The notes under the pieces were generated by a model. That model was not told where the DNA came from and did not search any database. It saw only the letters and a list, made by a program, of their open reading frames with translations. Positions 21,915 through 31,575 of a DNA stretch of 64,000 nucleotides are shown here, one piece after another. How positions within the stretch are numbered: the stretch's first letter is position 1; each line of letters begins with the position of its first letter. Made by a program: the position numbers and the translations under genes. The DNA lies in the NCBI GenBank assembly GCA_036365455.1, contig JAWQUS010000004.1, positions 1,681,501 through 1,745,500 on the forward strand, read 5' to 3'. The DNA is from Macrosoma leucophasiata. Taxonomy: Eukaryota > Arthropoda > Insecta > Lepidoptera > Hedylidae.

Positions 21915-22177
21915 TTTTTTTTTAATGTAATGGAAATGGCAAACAAGCATGCAGTTCACATTGATCTTAAGTAATGACTGCCTATACACTTACACGAAGA
22001 CCAAGGTGAAAATGCAGATGCGATACCACTCCTGAGGCCTCTGTGCAGGAAATTACAGGGCCGTACATTACCACCTGACCGGAACACGATAGTGCTGAAG
22101 ACTACCATTTAGCGGCAAGTAAATTAGGTAATGCGGTAGTACCTACGACCGCGAGCTCCGGCACTGGAGCTCTACCA
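21915..22177 (-). repeat. Family A, nearly full-length copy
   Basis: T-run then AATGGAAATGGCAAACAAGC, ending GCACTGGAGCTCTACCA. A small deletion removes the TTAGGTGTTATG part. Confidence 0.9.
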
Positions 22178-22766
22178 AAAATGTGTATTTCGTTCCCTTT
22201 GTGTGTGAATTTCATTCCCCAGGCCTATCTGCCCCCGAAGCGTCGGGAGCGTGGTCGAATGAAGGGGATGCTGGCATGCATCAAAACTCGCTGAGGTAGG
22301 CCATACACTTTTTTTTTCCTTCTCCTTTTCTTTTTAAAGAGCCACTACATCTGGAAATACGACCGAGATCACTGTCAAGAGTGTAACGCAAGATAAGACG
22401 TGTCCTACTTCCTCGAGCTCCAGGAACTCTAACACCAGAACATTGTTCTTCCAAGTGTAAAGGACAAATATCTAGTGTCAATACAGCCTAACTCACCGCG
22501 TCGTTTCATTAATCCTGCAAAAAGTCAACACATTGCGGTGATTGTGTGATGGCGCCATACTTTTTTGTTGGTGTTCGCGGAAAACATTAAAACTCATGAA
22601 GTGCGTATTCCAGGTTCCCTTCTCATTTGCCGTGCACTTTTTTTGTTAGCCAACTACATGTCTAAGCAAACTGAGTATAAACAAGTTTTACGACCTATAT
22701 ACAGAAAATATAATTAATTCCATGAGAATAACAAAAAATAAGTGATATATTAGATTATAATATTTA
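22178..22766. other. Unassigned spacer
   Basis: No feature recognised. The frames over it have no domain. Confidence 0.35.
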
Positions 22767-22981
22767 ACTGGTGGTAGGGCTCCAGTGACGGAGTGCGCGG
22801 GCATAGGCTTGTGCCTAGCGGTTCGCATTACCTAATCTACTTGCCGCTAAATTATCAAGCAGGGGTGGCAACAAATCTGTATTTGCCTTCTAGTCTTTGT
22901 GTGGATGTCTATAGGCTGCAGTCACAACTTAACATCAATGTAACTGCAAGCTTTTTTGTCACCTTCATTACATAAAAAAAA
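22767..22981 (+). repeat. Family A with internal deletion
   Basis: Both ends kept (ACTGGTGGTAGGGCTCCAGT; CACCTTCATTACATAAAAAA), but it jumps from GCCGCTAAATTAT straight to AGGGGTGGCAAC. A small inverted GGCTTGTGCCTAGC insertion sits in the head. Confidence 0.88.
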
Positions 22982-23494
22982 CCTTAGTATGCCCCATTTG
23001 GGACATGAACCAAGTCACTGCTCTTACGCGTCTCATTAAAAATGGCTTCCAATACGGTACGGAGCAGCCATACCCATATTTTGACTGTCAAACAATCAGG
23101 TTAACGAGTGTCGAATTGAATCTATCGAGCAAAATAAATAACATAAACACAAATACTTATGTAGTATCGGTATTGTATTAAGTTTTAAATCGAGAATAAT
23201 GTATTTAAGAAGTGTGTTATAACAGAAAACACGATTAAAATCATCATTTCTTTTTTTGGCGATTCGTTTAGTGCTGTAATTTATTGTAAGCTTTGGATTT
23301 TTGCAATGAACGTCGCAAACACAAGCTCAGTAGGTACTTCAAATTGGAAGTGCCTATTCTTAAAAGATAGATACCTATATCCTATCGCGTTTCTGGAGAT
23401 CTATCAAAGATCAAATATTCCACCACTCTTGGCTTTGTTATATCTCAAAGGGTTTATATTAGTCAACGTCTTCGATTAAAGCTCCCAGACGGCT
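22982..23494. other. Unassigned spacer
   Basis: No feature recognised. Confidence 0.35.
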
Positions 23495-23712
23495 TGATTT
23501 TTTCCGACATAACAAACATTCTTTTCTAATCAATTTACACCAAACTTTAACAAATTATTACAACAACCTTATGCACAAACCTTTCCCAAGAATCACTCTA
23601 CCTATCGGTGAAATCCGGATGAATATCCGTGCAGTAGTCTTTGAGTTAATCGCAAACAGACAGACAGACAAATAGACGCGGCGAGGGACTTGGTTTCATT
23701 ATATGTATAGAT
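23495..23712 (+). repeat. Dispersed repeat with AAACAGACAGACAGAC end
   Basis: TTTCCCAAGAATCACTCTACCTAT, GAATATCCGTGCAGTAGTCTTTGAG, then CAGACAGACAGACAAATAG and GGACTTGGTTTCATTATATG. I recall this layout from abundant lepidopteran family-R-like LINE tails. Confidence 0.55.
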
Positions 23713-24095
23713 TGTAACACAAACCGTTGCTCAAAGAGAGCTGCGTAACTATTGAAGTATAACTTTCGTTAACTTAACCCGATCAATCGATCCCAGGCCC
23801 AGCTGATGATATTCACGCGCCGTGAACACACTAATGACAATATCACTTTCTTGTTATAATTTCACTTTGATTTCACTGCACCGATGATTTTTTATCCGCA
23901 AACATCGGTTAAGGCGGCGTTCACATCGGATATCGGAGTTCGCGAACGAGATGCGCGGCCGGTCGGGTGTGAAAGCTGTTATGGGACTGTAACTATGTAA
24001 GTAGTGCGAGGCAATCGCGATACGGTCAATTGCATTTCTTTGTCGATTACAAACGAGCATACAGTTCACATTGATGGTAAGTGAATACTGGATCC

Positions 24096-24378
24096 CATAG
24101 AGCAACACGGGTCACCGGCCGCGGCGGACTGGAGGGGAGTAGCCATAGCGTTTATTACCGATGCAAAACAGTCTGTCATTTTTTGCGGGGAGAAATGCGT
24201 GCGACACACACGCACACTACGAAAATCGTCTATTACTACGAAACTCACACCTTGACTTTGACAAAATACAGAAACAATTTCACGCACACATTTAAACATC
24301 TAGGCGACAAGTATAGGCTTGTACTTTGACAGAGGGGAAAGCCTGCATATGGCTACTCCCCTCCGGTGTTGCTCTATG
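24096..24378 (-). mobile_element. hAT-like MITE (family B) inside family A
   Basis: Ends CATAGAGCAACAC and GTGTTGCTCTATG form a perfect 13 bp inverted pair. CTGGATCC flanks both sides exactly (24088-24095, 24379-24386). It lies within the CTG.AT.CTATAGAC part of an A copy, so it is younger than that copy. Confidence 0.95.
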
Positions 24379-24519
24379 CTGGATCCTATAGACAACTACA
24401 TAACACCACTCCCGAGTCTAAGTTGGTGTGTCTCTATCCAGCAAATTACAGGGCTGAACCAACCGGAACACTATAGCGATGAACACTACCATTAAGATAA
24501 GAGATAAGTAAATAAGGTA

Positions 24520-24690
24520 CTCGTAATAGTCGTAACACCCGTCCGGTTTTGACAGCGGATTCGATACGCTCCGAACCAAATCTGGCCGTGTGTAGCGACA
24601 GCGGATTTGGTCCGACGCGGTCCGCTCGCGCGGGTTCGGTCGGCGAGGTCGGTCCGCCGGACATAATCCGATCGTGTGTTACTACTATAA
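24520..24690. mobile_element. GC-rich MITE-like insert in family A
   Basis: Between AATAAGGTA and ATAATGCGGTGG (adjacent in intact A) lies a CCG-rich insert. Its ends TAGTCGTAACACCCGTCCGG and (reversed) TAGTAGTAACACACGATCGG are inverted copies. It contains GACAGCGGATT twice. TA may be the duplicated target. An open frame crosses it but has low complexity. Confidence 0.65.
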
Positions 24691-24705
24691 TGCGGTGGTG
24701 CCTAC

Positions 24706-25044
24706 ACCCTACTATTATCTACGTGACAGGATTATTTTCAACTTCAACTGCAATCAATCTTATGTCCCATCTAGACTCTCACGAGGCGCCTGGATGGCTG
24801 GTTCCCCGCTGGTTGATTCACTTGCCTCACCCTGGCGCGTCTTTTGACTCGCGTTTTAAAAGCGAGGGGACACGAGCGCACCGTCAATAATCTCAATAAT
24901 AAACTCTCGCGTTCCTCCTGAAGCCAGCCTTGCAGGGAGTATGGATGGAGCATGATGTATGCTGATTAGACGAATTCAACTTAAGATGTGTAGATATTAC
25001 ATAATTCAAATTTTGTTTTAAGTACAAACGATATTAATATCTCA
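24706..25044. other. Unassigned spacer
   Basis: No feature recognised. Confidence 0.35.
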
Positions 25045-25335
25045 ATAAAATGAAATTAACAAGTATCGTTATTAACTGCAACTATAAAATATCAAATGAT
25101 ATTGAAATTGAAAGTGAAATTGTTAAATGGCTTGTTCTAGTAAAAATATACGAGAATAATCCTAAAAAAATATTAAATAAAATAAATCTAAAAATTGAAA
25201 TAAAAATGAATGTTGATCCATTAAATCTATTAATTCCTATTAAAGTTTTAAATTCAATATGAAGTTTATTAATAATGTTATCAGGAAAAAATACCGTATC
25301 TATAGTTGAGAGATTAAAAACATAATACTCAAACC
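25045..25335 (-). pseudogene. Nuclear copy of mitochondrial ATP6 (NUMT)
   Basis: Read on the minus strand from about 25275, the translation runs [10 protein letters not shown]..., [12 protein letters not shown], then [26 protein letters not shown]. This matches the middle of insect ATP synthase subunit a (membrane proton channel; the recognised landmarks are [31 protein letters not shown] and TSHL). AGA codons fall where serine is expected, as in the insect mitochondrial code. Going further on, a stop (TAG at about 25086) and loss of match after LSISISF show decay. The stretch before LHIEF (TATTTTTTCCTGA, TGA for Trp) also fits. Both gene ends are missing. Composition is more AT-rich than its surroundings. 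A short nuclear frame on the plus strand (25050-25262) is a shadow. Confidence 0.85.
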
Positions 25336-25717
25336 TACAAACGATAGCAACACTAATAAAAAAATGCGTTCTCCAAGAAACGGGTAACTCAAAAAGTCAT
25401 AACACAATTTATACATCGTAAAACCGATACCGATCCGCGATCTTGTTCCGACGAATATCGGCGTAACGCTAATTGCAACGGTTATGTTAATATTTGGGGA
25501 ACATTAAACGTTATTCGGGTTGATTAAATCCAAATAACTTGTTTGTCGAGATTCGGTTGCGAATATGCGACGTGGTGTCGCCGGGATGGAACGATTATTA
25601 TTTAACAGTATTTTTGCGAACGACGTAGCAAGTTAGACACCCATATTGTTTAGACAGAATTTACATTCATAATATTGAATTAAACATATATATCGATCCC
25701 AAGATTTTCTAAATCGA
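25336..25717. other. Unassigned spacer
   Basis: No feature recognised. No further mitochondrial match seen by eye. Confidence 0.35.
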
Positions 25718-25997
25718 TTTTTTTTATGTAATGGAAGTGGCAAACTAGCATGCAGTTCACATTGATGTTAAGTGATGACTGCAGCCTAAAGACACCCAAA
25801 GACCAAGGTCAAAATGCAGATGTGTTTCCACTGCTGAGGCATAAGGTGTTATGCCTCTGTGCCGGAAATTACAGGGCCGTACATTACCACCTGACCGGAA
25901 CACGATAGTGCTGAACACTACCATTTAGCGGCAAGTATATTAGGTAATGCTGTGGTGCCTACGCCCGCGAGCTCCGTCACTGGAGCTCTACCACCAT
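25718..25997 (-). repeat. Family A, full-length young copy
   Basis: T-run, TATGTAATGGAAGTGGCAAA, through to CTCTACCACCATT. CTAAAT occurs just outside both ends and may be a short target duplication. Confidence 0.92.
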
Positions 25998-26175
25998 TGC
26001 TAAATGTACATGAACACAATTTTATTATTTGTCCACTAAAGAATCGACCACGATTTTTGTCACTCTTTCTATCCCTGATTTTTCCTTTCACCTCGATTGT
26101 TAGAGATAACAGACATTAAAGAATTTCCGAGGCATCGTAACGGCAATCCTAGTCTACCATATAATAAAAAATAGA

Positions 26176-26302
26176 TTAGGAAACACGTACCATCGAACCG
26201 GAATACGATAGCGATGAACTCTATCATTTGACGGCAGATAGATTAGGTAAAGCGGTGGTGCCTACGACCTCGAGTCCCTTTACTGGAACTCTACCACCAG
26301 TA
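26176..26302 (-). repeat. Family A, older 5' half
   Basis: AACCGGAATACGATAGCGATG, GACGGCAGATAGATTAGG and ACTGGAACTCTACCACCAGT. The 5' boundary is intact. Confidence 0.75.
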
Positions 26303-26844
26303 AAATATATTATTATAAACAGGGCTTCAAAAGTGTTAATATCATTGCAAACCTGTACCAATCAGTACATTTATCTTGGAGCCGATTATAAAAAAATATC
26401 GCCAGAGAAATAAACCAAGGCAAAATTGACACAAACAAAAAATACTACAGCATCAATGACTCATCAGCGAAGCGACATCGACCTCCAATAAAAAATGAGT
26501 GAGTATCAAACAAAAGGCCGCCATTTCGAATTCATTTATTTTCCATACATAAAAGTCGTATCATTGGACGTTCATTCAGAATTAAGGATTGCGCAAAAAG
26601 GTGGACATTTCGCGATGCGCCCGCGACGCGACGTGTCGAGTTTTTTTCGATGTACCGGTTTGCGCACGCGACTTTATTGTCTCAATGAATCGATTAATTT
26701 ATAAATGAAAGGCTCATGAAATATGTAGGAATACAAGTTTTTTTTTCACACTATTAATTGTGAAAAAAAAATACTGTGCGTTTTATATTTAAAAAGAAAA
26801 TATTTTTTAGAAATGGAAGCAATTAGGTATATTATCGAAATATA
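26303..26844. other. Unassigned spacer
   Basis: A 9 bp poly(T)/poly(A) hairpin around TTCACACTATTAATTGTGAA (about 26748-26767) is the only structure seen. Confidence 0.35.
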
Positions 26845-26945
26845 ATCTAATCATTTTCATTATATTTCTGAATAACACATACGAGTGAACTGTTAAATTA
26901 AAGAAAAAGTTGACATCGAATTAGAATCGAACCTATCTTAGTAGG
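26845..26945 (-). repeat. Degraded tRNA-SINE family L
   Basis: TCTGAATAACACATACGAGTGAAC, AAAGAAAAAGTTGACATCG and AGAATCGAACC follow the order of the copy at 49181-49330, with heavy decay of the tRNA-like part. Confidence 0.55.
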
Positions 26946-26949
26946 TACA

Positions 26950-27197
26950 TACAGTACTTAACAAATTAATATTGCACATCGAGTCAGCGAAAGAGACGAT
27001 CGGCTCGTTCCGACTTCTTAGAGCGTTATCTCTGTTGGACACTGCCTACGTAAGCACTGGTAGTCAAAATTTGATCAAAAAGGTCGGCAAACCTCAAATA
27101 GGTACGGTGCGAAAGAGATAACGCTCTACAGACCCGAAATAAGCCGAAGTCTCTTTCCTAGGCTCGATGTGCAATATTTATTGTTGAGCACTGTACC
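26950..27197. mobile_element. Long-TIR MITE (family K)
   Basis: The left arm ACAGTACTTAACAAATTAAT...ATTGCACATCGAG...AAAGAGAC...AGAGCGTTATCTCT and the right arm (reversed) match over about 85 bp with gaps. GAAAGAGATAACGCTCTACAG in the right arm recurs at 59791-59962. Non-coding. Confidence 0.75.
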
Positions 27198-27673
27198 TAG
27201 GTACCATAGTAGTAAAGCGGCTGGACTAAAGGTTTATAATAAATCATAAGACTAGTGCAGAATAATAGAAAAGGGGAGTTAATAATTCACACTAGGTATG
27301 TAACATACACATTTTAAATAAATATATTTAAATACCACACCAAGTACGTTTAGTGGGCGTTCAGACTTCCGACACGTATTTAAGAATAATCTAAAAACTA
27401 CTCGAGTGACACTTACACAATTACCTACATATCATCAAACAACACCTGAACATTTCATAGCAACTGAAAAATAACATTGAACAATTCGCACCTGAAAACC
27501 TTCGCATTTTTTTAAAGAAACCGAAAAACAAATTATTAACATTCAAATTGTTGAAAAAACATGTCATCTGTCAAATATTGACACTATTTTAATGTGCCGT
27601 GGGAATCCGCGGCGTTTTGCCAAAATCTCGACCTTGTTTACGTGGCAATGAACTTGATATGTAATAGTGCGGT
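27198..27673. other. Spacer with an L-head scrap
   Basis: GTAGTAAAGCGGCTGGACTA (27209-27228) repeats the D-stem/anticodon part of the L tRNA-like head at 2718. Otherwise nothing. Confidence 0.4.
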
Positions 27674-27721
27674 AATGACATATAAATAGTCACTATGACT
27701 CATGTGACTATTTATGTCATT
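27674..27721. repeat. 18 bp hairpin
   Basis: AATGACATATAAATAGTCAC pairs with GTGACTATTTATGTCATT across about 11 nt. Confidence 0.8.
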
Positions 27722-27761
27722 CTGACGATATGATGACGGGAATAACGAAAGTTTAAAGCCA

Positions 27762-27942
27762 CTGTGGTTTGAGTTTGTCTTTTATCTCTAGTTCTATTGG
27801 GATTTTCCCATTTTCTGGAAATTTCCCAGTACCTTGAAGTTTGGTAATGCGCCCGGAGATGTCAACAGGCTCGCCATCTGTTACCTACATGGGCCAAAAC
27901 GTAACCGGCAAATCGTGGGTGTTTGCATGTTACCGAGATTAC
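27762..27942 (+). repeat. Family S tRNA-SINE, body without head
   Basis: TATCTCTAGTTCTATTGGGA, TTTCCCAGTACCTTGAAG, CGGAGATGTCAACAGGCTCG, ATGGGCC and CGTGGGTGTTTGCATG, all in the order of the complete S copy at 41660-41985 (opposite strand). Confidence 0.8.
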
Positions 27943-28239
27943 AGGAGTAAAGATACGTTAAAAAAATTCTACTGGTAAACCCCGGTATGAAGATATAAAT
28001 TTTATTACATGACTCAAATGATTGATTTAAAAATATCAATCAGCAAAAATGCTTTCGTACCAGTCGATTATTAAATTGAATATTAATAAAGACTAAAATG
28101 TCAGCTTATGCAACACGCCGCAGACGATTAAGGTATAATAATAGTGAATTATGAGTTCTTTAATTATTATTTATTGTGTTTCGGTAATAATATGATTGGT
28201 GATCCGATTAATATGCATTTTTTGTCTGATTTCATCAAA

Positions 28240-28475
28240 AGGAAAATATGACTCAATATGACTTCTTTCCTGCCCAGGACGTGCAAATTGTTGAACTAAC
28301 TTCCCTCTAAGGTGTTCCCACAGCGCTACAATATGGGGTTCTTCAAAACTGGCGTCAAAAGAGTGCTTCAAGGCTGACAGCGCGTTGGCAACTCCCCTGG
28401 TGTTGCAAATGTTCATAGGCGACGGTAACCACTTTCACATGGCCCGTCCGCTTGTCTGCCAATCCTTTGACATAA
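28240..28475 (+). repeat. Retroelement 3' end with shared tail (family V)
   Basis: Ends CCTGGTGTTGCAAATGTTCA, GTAACCACTTTCACATGGCC, CCGCTTGTCTGCC, GACATAAAAAAAAA. The final block parallels the family A tail (CACTTAACATCAATGTGAACTG, GCTTGTTTGCCAC, ACATAAAA), suggesting both are copied by related LINE machinery. The minus-strand frame 28171-28416 is an unrecognised shadow. Confidence 0.55.
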
Positions 28476-28689
28476 AAAAAAATAAATTATTATTTGTAAG
28501 AGATGGTAAAAATCTGACGTTTCACGTATTGTCGGTTTAGTCGAGGAATAACTGATTCGCGAAATGACTAAAGAGTCTAAGATTTACCGATTCTTGGAAT
28601 GTACAATTCTATAAATTACCGATTCTCCAATTGACCGATTCTACACATGACTGATTCTAGTCGTAGTAATTTATTTCATTGTTTTAAAA

Positions 28690-28823
28690 AGTTATGATCG
28701 TAGCAAACAAGCATTCAGAGCCCGATTAAAAATAGGAATAATTACCATTTGGTAGCACACGCCTACCTATATAGGGTAACGAGGCGGTGTTACGCCCTCA
28801 AGATTCAACTCACCACCAGAAAA
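28690..28823 (-). repeat. Ancient family A remnant
   Basis: GTAGCAAACAAGCATTCAG, TTACCATTTGGTAGC, GTAACGAGGCGGTGTTACGC and CTCACCACCAG in order, with a large internal loss. Confidence 0.5.
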
Positions 28824-28846
28824 TCAAGAAGGTTTACTTCTACTTT

Positions 28847-28914
28847 CTTTTTTCTATAAAGCAACATATACCTATCAATTATAGGTATATGTTGTTGTTG
28901 TTTATAGAAAAAAG
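28847..28914. repeat. Two-step hairpin
   Basis: CTTTTTTCTATAAA pairs with TTTATAGAAAAAAG and CAACATATACCTAT with ATAGGTATATGTTG. A TTGTTG bulge on the right separates the stems. Confidence 0.82.
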
Positions 28915-28924
28915 TCAATCTCTA

Positions 28925-28998
28925 CTACTAGCTTAAGATCCCACTGCAGAATCATTTCGTTCATCCAGATATGCTGCAAACCTAATTTTTACGCATAT
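28925..28998 (-). repeat. Family I fragment
   Basis: GATCCCACTGCAGAATCATTTCGTTCATCCAGATATGCTGC and CCTAATTTTTACGCATATTT match, reversed, 31399-31660 and 42661-42738. Confidence 0.7.
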
Positions 28999-29081
28999 TT
29001 TTAATCTATACCTATAACAAAACTGTAGAAGTTCAAATTCTGTAGATCGATACCGAACACAAATATGTGATTAGAAATTTT

Positions 29082-29083
<2 letters not shown>

Positions 29084-29114
<31 letters not shown>
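29084..29114. repeat. GTCT microsatellite
   Basis: About seven GTCT units followed by GTTTGTTCAAGCATCAC, as at the 5' side of many family-R-like repeats. Confidence 0.9.
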
Positions 29115-29118
<4 letters not shown>

Positions 29119-29419
29119 TCAAGCATCACACAAAATCTACCGGTCCGATTACGATGAAACTTGCTATATTTATACTTTAACCTTTGGCGCACAACACTGG
29201 GTACTTTTTATCCCGGAAAAATGTATTTTTGTCTGTGTGTTTGTGCACGCTAATTTCAGAAATGGCTTATCCGATTTTTAATTTTTACTAATATATTGCG
29301 GTAAGTTTCACTTAACATTTACTGTTTGTTTCATGTCAATCAATTAAGAAATAAAAAAGTTACGACAATTTAAAGAATCATATCGAATATTTTTAAACTT
29401 TTCTGAATCTATCTTTTTT

Positions 29420-29865
29420 AGGGTTCCGTATCTAAAAGGTAAAAACGGACCCTATTACTCATCCACCGCTGTCTGCCTGTCTATCCGTCCATCCGTCTGT
29501 CTGTCCCCAGGCTGTATCTCATAAACAGTGATAGCTAGAAAGCTAATATTTTCACAAATCATGTATTTCTGTTACCGCTCTAGCGACATACAAGAAATAG
29601 AAAAATGAAAATATTTTTAATTCGAATAGATCTTTACAGATACTTTCAAAACGACAAAATTAAATACTAAAAATAAGAAAATGAAAATATTAAGGGGTCC
29701 AAGGGGGCATACAATAAACGTGTTTTTTTGTATATCTTTTGCTCAATATCAATAACGGTATCAATCACTTTATACACAGAATTTTTAGGTTTTATGTTGT
29801 ATATTACCTTCCAACAAACGAAATTTTTATGGCATTTTTTGTACAGAACCCTTCGTGCACGAATT
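29420..29865 (+). repeat. AGGGTTCCGT-type dispersed repeat
   Basis: Opens TTAGGGTTCCGTATCTAAAA, then CTGCCTGTCTATCCGTCCAT, CCAGGCTGTATCTCATAAAC. Closes TTTTTGTACAGAACCCTTCG. I know AGGGTTCCGTA...CGGAACCCT repeats as common in insects. Superfamily not determined. Confidence 0.6.
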
Positions 29866-29990
29866 CGATGATCACCATTCACCAAGCGTGGCAATTATGG
29901 CGTATTCTTTCCTCATGACGCACAACACTTTTAGGAGCATCTTCGGGAAAGGCTTTGTCCAGCGGAGATGGATGGACGTCTTCCGGATGT
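29866..29990 (+). repeat. LINE 3' end (family G)
   Basis: CCAAGCGTGGCAATTATGGC, then GGAAAGGCTTTGTCCAGCGG and GATGGACGTCTTCCGGATG. Matches 42760-42885 on the opposite strand and, more loosely, 53075 and 58085. Such LINEs often end in GATGATG runs, which is what follows. Confidence 0.65.
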
Positions 29991-30435
29991 AATTATGATG
30001 ATGGCAATGGTGGTGTTGGTGGTGGCGTTAGTGGTGTTGATGGCATTGGTGGTGTTTGTAGTGTTGGTGGTGGTGGTGGTGGTGGTGGTGGCGTTGGTGT
30101 CATTGGTGGCATAGGTGTTGTTGGTGACTCTGGTGGTGGTGTTGGTGGCGTTAGTGGTGCTGGCGGTGGTTTTACTGGCGGTGGAGGCATTGGTGGCGTT
30201 GGTGATGTTGGTACCTAATGTTGTTGGTAGTTTTGGGGGCGTTGGTGGCATTGGTGGCGTTGGTGATGTTGGTAGTTTTGGGGGCGTTGGTGGCATGGCA
30301 TTGGTTGTGGTGGTGGTGGTGGTTTTGGTGGCGTTTGTATCAGTGGTGGCATTGGTGGCGTAGGTGTTTGGTGATGGTGATGGCGTTGATGGCGTTGGTG
30401 GCGATTGTAGTGGTGGCGGTGGTGGTGGTGGCATT
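29990..30435. repeat. GGTGGTGTT minisatellite
   Basis: About 445 bp built from GGTGGTG, GGTGTTGGT, GGTGGCGTTGGT and GGTGGCATTGGT units, all multiples of three. It starts directly in the GATGATGG tail of the LINE end. Because units are multiples of three, frames stay open on both strands (poly-Gly/Val, poly-Thr/Asn/Pro). These are not genes. A higher-order segment with GATGTTGGTAGTTTTGGGGGC occurs twice (about 30205 and 30265). Confidence 0.9.
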
Positions 30436-30544
30436 AGTGGGTAAAAATGCACAACGTTGATATTCAATTTTTCTCTTCTGCCGGCTCTTACGGAGTGCTT
30501 ATATTATGCATAAATCTATCTTTTATGTTTAAAAATTGACTGAA

Positions 30545-30905
30545 AATTTACAAAAGTTTATAATAATTTTCTATAAATATTATGCATAGAAGTTTAAAAT
30601 GGAATTTTCGAAAATACGGTTCAGCATAGGATGGATGCGCGTTTAAACACATAATTAGCAATTTTTCGCAATCCTAGCAGCCTGTGTGCTTTTATCCCCG
30701 ATGGTCATACGTCTAATATCGTGTACAGAGAAGCATTACTGCAAAATAGATTTTTTTAGCTACCCAAAAGTGTTTATGATCCAAAATTAACCAAAATGTA
30801 TATCCACAAGCGCTGCCTAATGTCCCAACTACTATGCCACTATTCCACGCAAACAAAGTTGCGGGGACAGCTAGTGTAGAGAATATATCCACTAGGTTGC
30901 CTAAC
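30545..30905 (-). repeat. Family N repeat
   Basis: On the minus strand CTAGCTGTCCCCGCAACTTTG, GTTGGGACATTAGGC, GCAGCG...GGCTGCTAGGATTGC, CCATCCTATGCTGAACCGTA, TTTTCGAAAAT and TATGCATAATATT. The same order appears on the plus strand at 43985-44262. Confidence 0.75.
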
Positions 30906-31246
30906 AAAAAATGACCTCAAGTTTTTTTTCTTGTGATTTTTTTTTCAATAAAATATTGTTCTCTTTTCGTTAATTTGTATAAAGACTGAAAAATCACGGC
31001 TGCCGTTGCGCACTTGGCCGCTCTTACACCGCTACAAATTTTCGTTCCGCCCCGATAACTTTTTACGTCCATAACATACATGTAATATTTATATATCAAA
31101 TTAAAGCTATTTATTTTTTTTCTCATTCATATGATATACGGGAGGCAAATTAATTGGCCGCAAATTAGAGTTGCTGGCTGTTAAAGATAAAATAATTTAA
31201 TTAAAAATACTTGCGGCCAAATTTTGATTGGATATATCGCCTCTTT

Positions 31247-31364
31247 ACAAGAATAATGTGACATTTCATCTAAATCGTTCTTTATGAAATGCAACATTAT
31301 TCCTACAAGAATAACGTGACATTTCATCTAAATCGTTCTATATGAAATGTCACATTATTCTTGT
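31247..31364. repeat. Two tandem 58 bp hairpin units
   Basis: Each unit reads ACAAGAATAA.GTGACATTTC, ATCTAAATCGTTCT, then ATGAAATG..ACATTATTC, so each folds on itself. The outermost arms 31247-31269 and 31342-31364 are also perfect 23 bp complements. Flanks ATATCGC and GCGATAT extend the inversion. Confidence 0.88.
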
Positions 31365-31411
31365 AACGAAGCGATATGTTCTCTTGATTATAAATATGCA
31401 TAAAAATTAGG

Positions 31412-31575
31412 CCGAATATAAGACTGACGGTGGTGTCAAAAGTCTTAGGAATCGGCGTGCATGTATGAAGAGAATGATGAAGGTAGACGAGGCACGAGAG
31501 GTTTGTCAGGACCGGGATATCTGGCGCTTTACACTCTCTGCCTACCCCGTTAGGGACCTGGCGTGAAAATACATA
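31412..31575 (+). mobile_element. LINE D 3' fragment with 13 bp duplication
   Basis: CATAAAAATTAGG occurs at 31399-31411 and 31576-31588. Between them lies GGTGTCAAAAGTCTTAGGAATCGGCGTGC... to GGACCTGGCGTGAAAATACATA, the same 3' end as the LINE at 2923-3328. It is truncated to 164 bp and the coding frame is shifted. Confidence 0.92.

Larger units (their letters stand above)
24045..24705 (-). repeat. Family A old copy split by two insertions
   Basis: GTCGATTACAAACGAGCATACAG (24045) opens the copy. It is cut at 24095 by a B MITE, resumes CTATAGACAAC...AATTACAGGGC...CACTACCATT, is cut again near 24520-24690 by a GC-rich element, and resumes ATAATGCGGTGGTGCCTACA. Confidence 0.8.

Noticed and set aside
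29931..30467. A 178-codon Thr/Asn/Pro-rich minus frame and several Gly/Val-rich plus frames
   Set aside because: They are translations of the GGTGGTGTT minisatellite. Units are multiples of three, so all frames stay open.
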